Source: Flavobacteriaceae bacterium
GTDB taxonomy: Bacteria; Bacteroidota; Bacteroidia; Flavobacteriales; Flavobacteriaceae
NCBI GenBank assembly: GCA_030633225.1
Contig: DAOVTF010000151.1
Location: 1 to 5,513, forward strand
Length of the DNA stretch: 5,513 nucleotides
Reading direction: 5' to 3'
A model generated the notes under the pieces. That model worked only from the letters and a program-made list of their open reading frames with translations, had not been told where the DNA came from and did no database searches. The position numbers were made by a program, and so were the translations under genes. Positions 1-5,513 of this stretch are shown here, piece after piece. Position 1 is the stretch's first letter. The number at the start of each line of letters is the position of its first letter.

Positions 1-342
1 ATTGAAGTTTTACAAAACAAAGCTTCTTTCCTTGCTGATTTTACCATCATAAATCCAACTGAAAAAGTTTTAGATCTTCAAAGTGCCGGCCTGATCACTT
101 TAAAGAGAATTTTATTTTATGACAGATCTGGTAATTTGATTGCTTCTGCGGATATAGATGTGAGTTCCATATTTATTGATAAAGGCAAGTCCATCCAACT
201 TTTGGAGATACCTTTTCATACCAATTTAACAAATGGAATAAGTAAACTTCAAAAATTCTTAAAAAATAAAGACAATAAGGATCTTCTGATAGAATTAGAA
301 TTACAGGCATTTAATAAAATATATACAACCGGTTTAAAATAA
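1..342 (+). CDS. LEA-2/WHy-like small protein, 3' part only
   Basis: The frame is open from the first base to the TAA at 340-342, giving 113 residues of the C-terminal part; the start lies outside the window. A TTG at 136 is internal and is not the likely start, because the reading frame and the fold pattern continue upstream of it. The visible part has the pattern of the LEA type 2 / WHy beta-sandwich: a strand ending in an Asn-Pro-Thr turn (FTIINPTEK, residues 14-22), a segment like 'base hydrophobic, turn, Gly-Asn-Leu-Ile-Ala', then a strand with spaced hydrophobics before a polar C-terminal helix. In Bacteroidota, short proteins of this kind usually begin with a membrane anchor, which cannot be seen here. 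Seven bases separate the stop from the next ATG, so the two genes are probably cotranscribed. Its function is unknown; a structural or envelope-associated role for a mobile element is a guess. The family call is from pattern only. Confidence 0.6.
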   Translation: MEVLQNKASFLADFTIINPTEKVLDLQSAGLITLKRILFYDRSGNLIASADIDVSSIFIDKGKSIQLLEIPFHTNLTNGISKLQKFLKNKDNKDLLIELELQAFNKIYTTGLK

Positions 343-349
343 ACAGCAA

Positions 350-3300
350 ATGAGCATTATAAATACATACAACAACTTGCAGGGCAAGAGCCTTACTAGA
401 GCAGGCGTAAGACAGATCATAAGAGCTGCTAAAAAAGAAAAGATTTCTGAAATTGTAAATAAATTAAGTGGCTTGCTTCGCCAGTTTCCAAATGAAATGG
501 GCTTTGAGTTTACACGGATAACACCTATAGAAATTAAAGATGATTTTGAGGCTTTGGGTATTCCTTATCTGAGTCCTGAACTGGAAAAAGAAATGGGAAC
601 TACAGAAATTGAGGGCTTGGGGAAAAGGGTTTCCAATGATGATATTTATAAGATGATCACCGATAAGTTTGTAAAGATCATTGATCAGCATGATCGTATG
701 CCATGGTCTTCCGGTTTTAATGATACGGGTGCAAAAGAAGCTGGCTTCTCTTTTAATAATTTACCCATCAATTATGTTAGTAAAAAGTATTATCGTGGTA
801 TCAATGCGTTGGTCTTATCCATGTATCGTTTCCATACAGAAGAAACCAAAGGAAAAGTGTATGTCACTAGTAAAGGTTTTGAACAGGGAGAAGTAGAAAT
901 GATAGAAGATGATCGTTTGTTTTGGCTAACCTTTAAACAGATCAAAGAAGCTGGTGGGAAACTAAAAAAAGATTCTCTTTCTCAACAGGCTATTTATTAT
1001 AACTGGATCTTTTCCTTTCATGGAAAAAAGATCTCTGAACAGAAATACAAGGAGCTTAAAAAACAATTTGCTTGTAGCAATGCCAGTACTTCTGAAAACT
1101 GCAAGGCTTTACAAAAGTTTGGCTTTTTAAAATATTACAATCTGTTTAATGAACGTGATATATCAGGTATTGATTTTAAAGCAAAACGTGCTAAGCTAAA
1201 AACTAAGGCAAAAGTCGTTAAAACAGAGGAACAAAAAATATTGGCTGCCGAATTGATGTTAAAACACATGCCTTTAAAACCTAAATTACAGATCAAATTT
1301 ATTGATAAGAATAGAAATGAAAGTCCTTATTACTCCCCTAGTCTGGATAAAGTAGTGATGCCTCAAAAAACACAGTTTGACAATTTAAGTCAGTGGTACG
1401 GTGTTGCTTTTCATGAGCATATTCATGCAACCGGGCATGCCAAAAGAACGGATAGACGAAGTATCAAGGGTTTTACCCGTGGTACACGTTGGGGTGATAC
1501 GCAATATGCCATGGAAGAACTGGTCGCTGAAATTGGCTCAGCTTTTTTAAATGCAGAAAGTGGAATTTTATTGGACAATTTAAAGAATAATGCTGCCTAT
1601 ATCAAAGGATGGCAAAAAGGGGTTAAAAAGCATTTACAAAAAGACAACAAAGCTATTTTTATTGCTGCTGGGCAAAGCCAAAAGGCTGCGGATTATATGC
1701 TGGATTTTGATAACAATGGTGATCCTGCATACTGGGAAGAATATGAGAAGATCCAAAAAGAAATCAAAGTAAAAGGTAAAAAGCAGGCTGATGGTAAAAA
1801 GAAGAAAGTTGTAAGTAGTACAGAAGAAAGTAAAAAGAAAAAACTAAGGATAACCAATCATACATTTAAGTACTTTGATGTGGCGATCAATCATACACAT
1901 AAACTTTTTACTATTCGTTTTAAGAAAAAAGAGCCTTACCCAATTAGTAATTATTTGAAAAATGATAATTTCAAAAATACAAGCTCTTTACACTGGCAAA
2001 GAAAAATTGGTGCCTGGGGAGACCCTAAAGATCGTCTGGATATTTTAAAAGCAAATATGATGGGTATTTATGATCGTATGGAACAGGAGGAAAAAAGGAA
2101 GAAAACGGAAAATAATAAAAAGAACAAAGAAACGGAACCAAATAAAAGTATCATTACCGATGCTACCATTGAATCGCTAAACGAAGAATTTAAATATAAT
2201 AAAACAGAATCATTCCTTGAACAGCTTGATAATTTATTAGGCAAGGCGTTTGATCCTAAATTAAATAAAAAACACTTAAAAGTCTATGTTGATGCTATTA
2301 AAAAGTTTTTAGGTCAAAAGAAGTTAACTAAATTAAATAAAAAACAGGCAATTGATATATTAGAATTTGGAACTTTTACTGTTAATCCTTTGCCTCAAAA
2401 TATGGTAAAGCCTAAAAAATTGACTTTTAGGGATGCAACCGTTATGATGAATAAAGAGGTTGCCAGTCGTGATGATCTTAGACCAGTAATGATGCACGTT
2501 TTACATGAAAAGAATTATCTGGTAAGTACAGATGCTCATGCTTTGGCAGTAATTAAGGTAAATGAAAATGAAAAGTCTGAAAATATTGTTTATGATAAAA
2601 CCGGAAGGAAATTTGATGATATTGGTCGTTATCCAAATTACAAGGCTGTAATACCTAATGATAATGCTTTGGTAACAAAGTTTAATTTAAAGGAATTGAT
2701 CACAAAGATGAAAGGAATTGTAAAAGCACAGGGTTGTGTCACAGAAAATGGCCTTCATGGTGTGATCGTATTTAATAAAAAGAATATTTACTTTAATCCT
2801 GCCATTATGTTAAGGGGTTTAACTCCTTTATATAAAAATGGTGTGACAGATGTAAATCTGTATGTGGGTGCACCTAACAGGGCTATTATTTTTAAAGATA
2901 ATCAAGATGATGATCAATTGGCTCTATGTATGCCGGTAATGGGTGGTTTTGAGCATAAGATCGTTGCTGAAATCTATGGCAGGTATATAAATGGAAAAGA
3001 TGGCTTAAAAGGTGTGTTACAAAAGTATACACAAATAGGTTTATTTGGTTTAGATCGTATACCTAAAAAAAAAAGTGTAACACAACCTGTACCACAAAGT
3101 AAAATATCTGTAGCACAAAATATTTCACCGGTTGCAAAGCCGGTTGCTGTACCGGTTGAAAAACCTATATACAAATCAAAAAACTCCTTGGTTAAAGCGA
3201 TTAACCATGTGTCACACCCAAATGAGAATTTTACCATTGGTGGTGCAATAGGTGATTTTTTAGGGAATATTGAAATTAAACCGGTTGGTTCTGTTGCGTG

Positions 3301-3919
3301 TACAATTGATGCTCCACAGGGTACAGGAAAAACACGTTTCTTTTTTCAGATCATAAATGAATTAGCTAAAAACTACAAGGTTCTTTTTATTTCTTTAGAG
3401 GAACATCCTGCCAGTACTTTATTTAAATCTAAAGTTGCTCAATATATTGAGCCTGAAAATCAAAATAATATTGATACTATTGGTGAACTTGCCCGTGGTC
3501 AGGAAAAACAAATTCTCGATGATCTCATTCCTCATTACGATGTTGTTTTGGTGGATAGCTGGAACAAGATCTATGAAGCTGCCAGACTTGATTTTGATAA
3601 TGATCTTCGTAAGGCATACAACGGAAAACTAATCTTTGCAATCTTTCAACGTACCGTTACTGGAACAATGCGTGGGGGTGCAAAATCACAGTTTGATGGG
3701 GATATTATTATGAAAATTGACAAGGGGGATGATTTTAAACAAAATGAGGTGTATCATGATAAGAATCGTTATCAAAACAAAGATCTAAGCCAGTTGCGAT
3801 ATAATATTTATAGTAAGTCTTTAACTGGGGATTTTTTAATTAACGAATCTGCTCCAAAACTACAAATTCAAAAAATACAACCAGTGGCTGTTTGGGAGGA
3901 TGTTACAATAAAGTTATAA
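350..3919 (+). CDS. Polyvalent protein: ArdC-like, MPTase zincin, sliding-clamp-like and RadA-like ATPase modules
   Basis: This is a 1189-residue protein starting at the ATG 7 bases after the upstream stop; no strong ribosome-binding site is visible, which is normal for the phylum. Seen in order: residues 1-94, unassigned; 95-275, ArdC-like ssDNA-binding domain (MPW at 117-119, YYRGIN at 147-152, FNERDISG at 266-273); about 294-447, zincin with HEHIH at 355-359, TGH at 361-363 and EELVAE at 389-394, ending in a helix with QKAADYM; 466-500, Lys-rich linker; 501-583, unassigned module with HWQRK at 548-552; 584-690, basic and helical; 707-864, DnaN-like (STDAHALAV at 726-734, YPNYKAVIP at 761-769, FNP at 815-817, CMPVM at 860-864); QIGLF at 895-899; Pro-Val linker 904-945; 980-1175, RecA/RadA-like ATPase (Walker A APQGTGKT at 988-995, LEE at 1016-1018, Walker B VVLVD at 1065-1069, KNRY at 1138-1141). 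ArdC plus MPTase is known from phage and conjugative-element proteins delivered with, or acting on, incoming DNA. The combined role in DNA protection, replication or recombination is inferred. No frameshift is seen. Confidence 0.88.
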   Translation: MSIINTYNNLQGKSLTRAGVRQIIRAAKKEKISEIVNKLSGLLRQFPNEMGFEFTRITPIEIKDDFEALGIPYLSPELEKEMGTTEIEGLGKRVSNDDIYKMITDKFVKIIDQHDRMPWSSGFNDTGAKEAGFSFNNLPINYVSKKYYRGINALVLSMYRFHTEETKGKVYVTSKGFEQGEVEMIEDDRLFWLTFKQIKEAGGKLKKDSLSQQAIYYNWIFSFHGKKISEQKYKELKKQFACSNASTSENCKALQKFGFLKYYNLFNERDISGIDFKAKRAKLKTKAKVVKTEEQKILAAELMLKHMPLKPKLQIKFIDKNRNESPYYSPSLDKVVMPQKTQFDNLSQWYGVAFHEHIHATGHAKRTDRRSIKGFTRGTRWGDTQYAMEELVAEIGSAFLNAESGILLDNLKNNAAYIKGWQKGVKKHLQKDNKAIFIAAGQSQKAADYMLDFDNNGDPAYWEEYEKIQKEIKVKGKKQADGKKKKVVSSTEESKKKKLRITNHTFKYFDVAINHTHKLFTIRFKKKEPYPISNYLKNDNFKNTSSLHWQRKIGAWGDPKDRLDILKANMMGIYDRMEQEEKRKKTENNKKNKETEPNKSIITDATIESLNEEFKYNKTESFLEQLDNLLGKAFDPKLNKKHLKVYVDAIKKFLGQKKLTKLNKKQAIDILEFGTFTVNPLPQNMVKPKKLTFRDATVMMNKEVASRDDLRPVMMHVLHEKNYLVSTDAHALAVIKVNENEKSENIVYDKTGRKFDDIGRYPNYKAVIPNDNALVTKFNLKELITKMKGIVKAQGCVTENGLHGVIVFNKKNIYFNPAIMLRGLTPLYKNGVTDVNLYVGAPNRAIIFKDNQDDDQLALCMPVMGGFEHKIVAEIYGRYINGKDGLKGVLQKYTQIGLFGLDRIPKKKSVTQPVPQSKISVAQNISPVAKPVAVPVEKPIYKSKNSLVKAINHVSHPNENFTIGGAIGDFLGNIEIKPVGSVACTIDAPQGTGKTRFFFQIINELAKNYKVLFISLEEHPASTLFKSKVAQYIEPENQNNIDTIGELARGQEKQILDDLIPHYDVVLVDSWNKIYEAARLDFDNDLRKAYNGKLIFAIFQRTVTGTMRGGAKSQFDGDIIMKIDKGDDFKQNEVYHDKNRYQNKDLSQLRYNIYSKSLTGDFLINESAPKLQIQKIQPVAVWEDVTIKL
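3128..3163 (+). repeat. Three 12-base tandem units coding Pro-Val-X-X linker
   Basis: CCGGTTG recurs at 3128, 3140 and 3152, exactly 12 bases apart and in frame, giving PVAK-PVAV-PVEK (residues 927-938). It sits in the Pro/Lys/Gln-rich stretch between the clamp-like region and the C-terminal ATPase. It looks like an extended flexible linker that grew by in-frame duplication and could vary in copy number between relatives. Confidence 0.75.
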
Positions 3920-4110
3920 AAATATTTATCGTGGAAAATTAACTCTTAACTATCTGGATATTTGATATACCTCTAACCCCTCTAAATTGAAACTAACATA
4001 CGTACTCTTCAATTATTAATATTATTTTTTTTAGAATATATTTTATCTAATTTTCATAAAGATTTCTATAAGATGTAGTATATTTGATTTGCTCATTTTA
4101 TCATAAAATA
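3920..4110. other. Non-coding gap, possible element boundary
   Basis: This 191-base gap separates the polyvalent gene from the regulator gene. It holds a 7-base direct repeat CCTCTAA at 3970-3976 and 3979-3985, two direct TTAAC half-sites at 3939-3943 and 3946-3950, a run of eight T around 4025-4032 preceded only by AT pairs, and the regulator promoter at its right end. No convincing GC-based terminator is seen after the polyvalent gene. No tRNA gene or integrase site is visible. Confidence 0.5.
4079..4086 (+). promoter_or_regulatory. Bacteroidota -7 element for the regulator gene
   Basis: TATATTTG is a perfect match to the Bacteroidota -7 consensus TAnnTTTG. The best -33 candidate is the TTTC at 4052-4055, 23 bases upstream, which is weak. 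Transcription would start near 4093, leaving a leader of under 20 bases before the ATG at 4111. This placement also argues against the in-frame TTG at 4084 as the start codon. Confidence 0.55.
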
Positions 4111-4707
4111 ATGGATTATTCAGAAAAAGAAATAAATAACATTCTAAAAAATAAACTTCCAATTCTAAACCAAAATGATATTGATAATTTTTTGAATATT
4201 ACCACTTATAAAAAATATGGTAATAAAGAAATTATTTTAAAAAGTGGAACTAGCTCTAAAAAAGCTTTTTTAATTTTAAACGGAGTAATCAGAGGTTGTA
4301 TTATTGATAAAAAAGGAAATGAAAAAAATATTTTAATCCGATCAGAAGGTATTTTTGTGGCGGATGTCCGTAAATTGTTTTTTGATGAACCACAAAGGCT
4401 TACATTTTCAACTATTGGCGAAGCACATATTCTTTTTTTCAATTATATAGATTTTGAAGATTTAACCAAAATACATCCCAATATAATGGAATTGTATTTA
4501 AATATCCTAAAAGAGGCTGTTGCAAGATTAACCTATAGGATTGAAAGCTTTATTGCTATGACCCATGAAGAACGATATATAGACCTCTTAAAATATAATC
4601 CAAAATTTTTAGATAAAACCTACTCCAAATACATTGCAAATTTTTTAGGTATAACTAATGTTTCTCTTTCCAGAATCATCAAAAGAGTAAATAAAAAGAA
4701 AACTTAA
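4111..4707 (+). CDS. Crp/Fnr-family transcriptional regulator
   Basis: A 198-residue protein of usual length for the family. The first ~120 residues form a cyclic-nucleotide-binding-like beta-roll (KKYGNKEIILKSG, then FLILNGVIRG and a GNEKNI turn), followed by a long dimer helix (MELYLNILKEAVARLTYRI) and a C-terminal helix-turn-helix at about 172-193 (YIANFLGIT, recognition helix NVSLSRIIKRV). The cassette that binds cAMP in Crp is not recognisable, and there is only one cysteine with no N-terminal cluster, so neither cAMP binding nor Fnr-type iron-sulphur sensing is supported; the signal is unknown. The ATG at 4111 is preferred over the upstream in-frame TTG at 4084, which lies inside the -7 element. 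The gene is monocistronic, with its own promoter and a terminator about 80 bases after the stop. A palindrome overlapping the stop could be an autoregulatory site (inference). Confidence 0.9.
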   Translation: MDYSEKEINNILKNKLPILNQNDIDNFLNITTYKKYGNKEIILKSGTSSKKAFLILNGVIRGCIIDKKGNEKNILIRSEGIFVADVRKLFFDEPQRLTFSTIGEAHILFFNYIDFEDLTKIHPNIMELYLNILKEAVARLTYRIESFIAMTHEERYIDLLKYNPKFLDKTYSKYIANFLGITNVSLSRIIKRVNKKKT

Positions 4708-4717
4708 CAATTGTTAA
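4704..4717. repeat. Perfect 14-base palindrome TTAAC-AATT-GTTAA
   Basis: TTAACAATTGTTAA equals its own reverse complement and overlaps the regulator stop codon. Two 5-base half-sites with a 4-base spacer is the architecture of Fnr-type operators (TTGAT-N4-ATCAA), and the same half-sites recur at 4983-4996. Binding by the adjacent regulator is inferred only. Confidence 0.5.
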
Positions 4718-4739
4718 ATTTTAAATGTAATTTATTCTT

Positions 4740-4747
4740 TAAATTTG
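4740..4747 (+). promoter_or_regulatory. Possible -7 element between regulator and terminator
   Basis: TAAATTTG fits TAnnTTTG perfectly, but the nearest TTG on the 5' side (4711-4713) is 26 bases away, longer than usual, and such matches are common in DNA this AT-rich. If active, it would make an RNA of about 65-70 bases ending at the terminator at 4787-4821. Confidence 0.2.
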
Positions 4748-4786
4748 TAATTGGTTAATAATTAAAAATATAGTTTAGATAAATCT

Positions 4787-4821
4787 CCCGATTGATATTA
4801 ATTTATCTTTCGGGTTTTTTT
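4787..4821 (+). terminator. Intrinsic terminator after the regulator gene
   Basis: CCCGA (4787-4791) pairs with TCGGG (4810-4814). Inside, GATA (4794-4797) pairs with TATC (4804-4807) across a 2x2 T-T internal loop, leaving a 6-base loop. Seven T follow at 4815-4821. It is the only GC-rich stem in the intergenic region and fits a rho-independent terminator for the regulator transcript. Confidence 0.8.
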
Positions 4822-4972
4822 GTTTTAATTAACGATGATATTAAACACTAAAATATTAAAATTTATACATTGTTAAATTTAAGAGATGTTGAAGAGTATT
4901 TAAAAAATTAGAGTTTTTATTAAATCAATAACTCCTATTGAAATTTCGCCAATTATTTATTATTAATTTCTA

Positions 4973-5006
4973 TTAAATAAAATTAACATTTGTTAATTTT
5001 ATTTAA
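4973..5006. repeat. 15-base perfect inverted repeat with 4-base centre
   Basis: The left arm 4973-4987 is the exact reverse complement of the right arm 4992-5006, around the centre ATTT. The arms are almost all A and T. The core TTAAC-ATTT-GTTAA (4983-4996) has the same half-sites as the palindrome at the regulator stop codon. It lies 112 bases before the next ATG. No T run follows it and the stem lacks GC, so an operator or DNA-structure site is more likely than a terminator. Confidence 0.7.
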
Positions 5007-5044
5007 ATATTAACTGCTTATATTACAAATTAATACATATTAAT

Positions 5045-5064
5045 AGTAATTTATTGTAATTACT
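5045..5064. repeat. 7-base inverted repeat with 6-base spacer
   Basis: AGTAATT (5045-5051) and AATTACT (5058-5064) are exact reverse complements separated by TATTGT, an operator-like size. It lies about 55 bases before the His-rich gene's ATG and overlaps its weak -33 candidate. Chance is a real alternative in DNA this AT-rich. Confidence 0.35.
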
Positions 5065-5087
5065 TGATTGCATGAGTTTTATATTTT
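5054..5087 (+). promoter_or_regulatory. Weak promoter candidate for the His-rich protein gene
   Basis: TATATTTT (5080-5087) differs from the -7 consensus TAnnTTTG at its last base, and a TTG at 5054-5056 lies 23 bases upstream. The position is reasonable, about 30 bases before the ATG at 5119, but both elements are imperfect, which would fit a promoter needing an activator. Confidence 0.25.
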
Positions 5088-5118
5088 AATTAACTTATAC
5101 CTAATTATTAATATCATT

Positions 5119-5513
5119 ATGAAAAGAATCCTATTTTTATTTTATAGTTTTTTGTTATTGCTTTCTTTTAACAGTAAAGTTTTTTCTCAAGAAACAGAAC
5201 ATAAAAACGATCACAAAACAGATCATGAAATAATAGATCAAGAAGAACACCATGAAGGGCATCATAAAAAACATGCTGTTAGTGTTGTAATGAGCCATAC
5301 ACATATCAAATCAGGTGTGAAAAATAATTCTGGTGATAATTGGATAGCATTACCTTCATTTAGAATAAATTATAACTACAGTATAAATGAAAAATGGTTT
5401 ATAGGTTTGCATAATGATATTATTGTGGAAGAGTTTATTGTAGAAGATCCTAATGCTCATGATACAGTTGAACTTCATAAAAATGAAGGTACAGAAATTG
5501 AAGGAATTACAAG
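5119..5513 (+). CDS. Secreted His-rich protein, probable outer-membrane beta-barrel (3' end missing)
   Basis: The frame is open from the ATG at 5119 to the window end (131 full codons). Residues 1-23 form a signal peptide: KR, a Leu/Phe-rich core, then VFS before Gln24, so the protein is exported, with cleavage likely after Ser23. Residues 28-62 carry ten histidines (28, 32, 36, 44, 45, 48, 49, 52, 60, 62) with many acidic and lysine residues, a plausible metal-binding segment. From about 53 onwards the sequence alternates hydrophobic and polar residues with aromatics at strand ends (WIALPSFRINYNYSI, WFIGLHNDIIVEEF), as in Bacteroidota outer-membrane beta-barrels. No specific family is recognised. 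It has its own upstream region, separated by a terminator from the regulator gene. Metal handling and control by the regulator are inferences. Confidence 0.8.
   Translation, partial: MKRILFLFYSFLLLLSFNSKVFSQETEHKNDHKTDHEIIDQEEHHEGHHKKHAVSVVMSHTHIKSGVKNNSGDNWIALPSFRINYNYSINEKWFIGLHNDIIVEEFIVEDPNAHDTVELHKNEGTEIEGIT

Larger units (their letters stand above)
4708..5118. other. Long AT-rich non-coding region
   Basis: These 411 bases between the regulator and the His-rich protein gene carry the terminator at 4787-4821, two inverted repeats (4973-5006 and 5045-5064) and weak promoter-like elements. I find no credible gene in it: the only open stretch is about 19 codons before the TAG at 4908-4910 without a good start. 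No tRNA, CRISPR or insertion-sequence end is seen. Confidence 0.6.

Noticed and set aside
136..342. Independent 68-residue gene starting at TTG 136
   Set aside because: The same frame is open back to base 1 and the beta-sandwich pattern begins upstream, so this is the tail of a longer gene.
2974..3237. 87-codon open frame on the minus strand
   Set aside because: It lies wholly inside the polyvalent gene, opposite the linker, with a composition that mirrors that gene's codons; no promoter or family resemblance. The other open frames inside the two main genes were rejected for the same reason.
4012..4032. AT-only hairpin followed by eight T as terminator of the polyvalent gene
   Set aside because: The stem has no GC pairs and is short; too weak to call.
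4084..4110. TTG 4084 as the regulator start
   Set aside because: It lies within the -7 promoter element and adds nine residues with no family pattern; the ATG at 4111 gives the usual family length.
4854..4910. Small peptide ending LLNLRDVEEYLKN
   Set aside because: About 19 codons, no ATG start, no leader; at best a decayed gene remnant.
4911..4934. Hairpin GAGTT / AACTC
   Set aside because: A 5-base stem with a large loop and no T run after it; expected by chance.
1..5513. CRISPR array, tRNA, rRNA, insertion sequence
   Set aside because: No regularly spaced repeats, cloverleaf, ribosomal sequence or transposase was seen on either strand.

Overview
The window reads as a fragment of an AT-rich genome of the phylum Bacteroidota, most likely a flavobacterium-like organism. 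The pointers are the very low GC, A-rich leaders without clear Shine-Dalgarno sequences, perfect matches to the Bacteroidota -7 element TAnnTTTG, and a Crp-family regulator whose C-terminal helix-turn-helix has the phylum's usual look (IANFLGIT..SLSRI). All four genes lie on the + strand.

Region 1 (1-3919) is a two-gene operon of mobile-element character. The 3' end of a small protein resembling the LEA-2/WHy fold (1-342) is followed after 7 bases by a 1189-residue multidomain protein (350-3919). I read the large protein, in order, as: an unassigned N-terminal segment; an ArdC-like ssDNA-binding domain; a zincin metallopeptidase of the MPTase-PolyVal type (HEHIH); an unassigned basic module; a shortened DNA polymerase III sliding-clamp-like (DnaN) region; a possible clamp-binding peptide; a Pro-Val linker; and a RecA/RadA-like P-loop ATPase. 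ArdC plus MPTase is the signature of 'polyvalent' proteins that phages and conjugative elements carry or express to protect and process incoming DNA. The clamp-like and RadA-like modules on the same chain are the most unusual content here and suggest a single-polypeptide entry, replication or recombination factor.

Region 2 (3920-4110) is a non-coding gap that may mark the edge of the element. It ends in a Bacteroidota-type promoter close to the next gene.

Region 3 (4111-4821) is a single Crp/Fnr-family regulator gene of 198 codons. A perfect 14-base palindrome overlaps its stop codon, and a good intrinsic terminator follows.

Region 4 (4822-5513) is about 300 bases of very AT-rich non-coding DNA with a long inverted repeat, then the start of a secreted, histidine-rich protein that looks like the N-terminus of an outer-membrane beta-barrel and runs off the window. 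The form TTAAC-N4-GTTAA occurs both at the regulator's stop codon and inside the long inverted repeat upstream of this gene. It is shaped like a Crp/Fnr operator, so the regulator may control itself and/or the His-rich protein. That link is inference.
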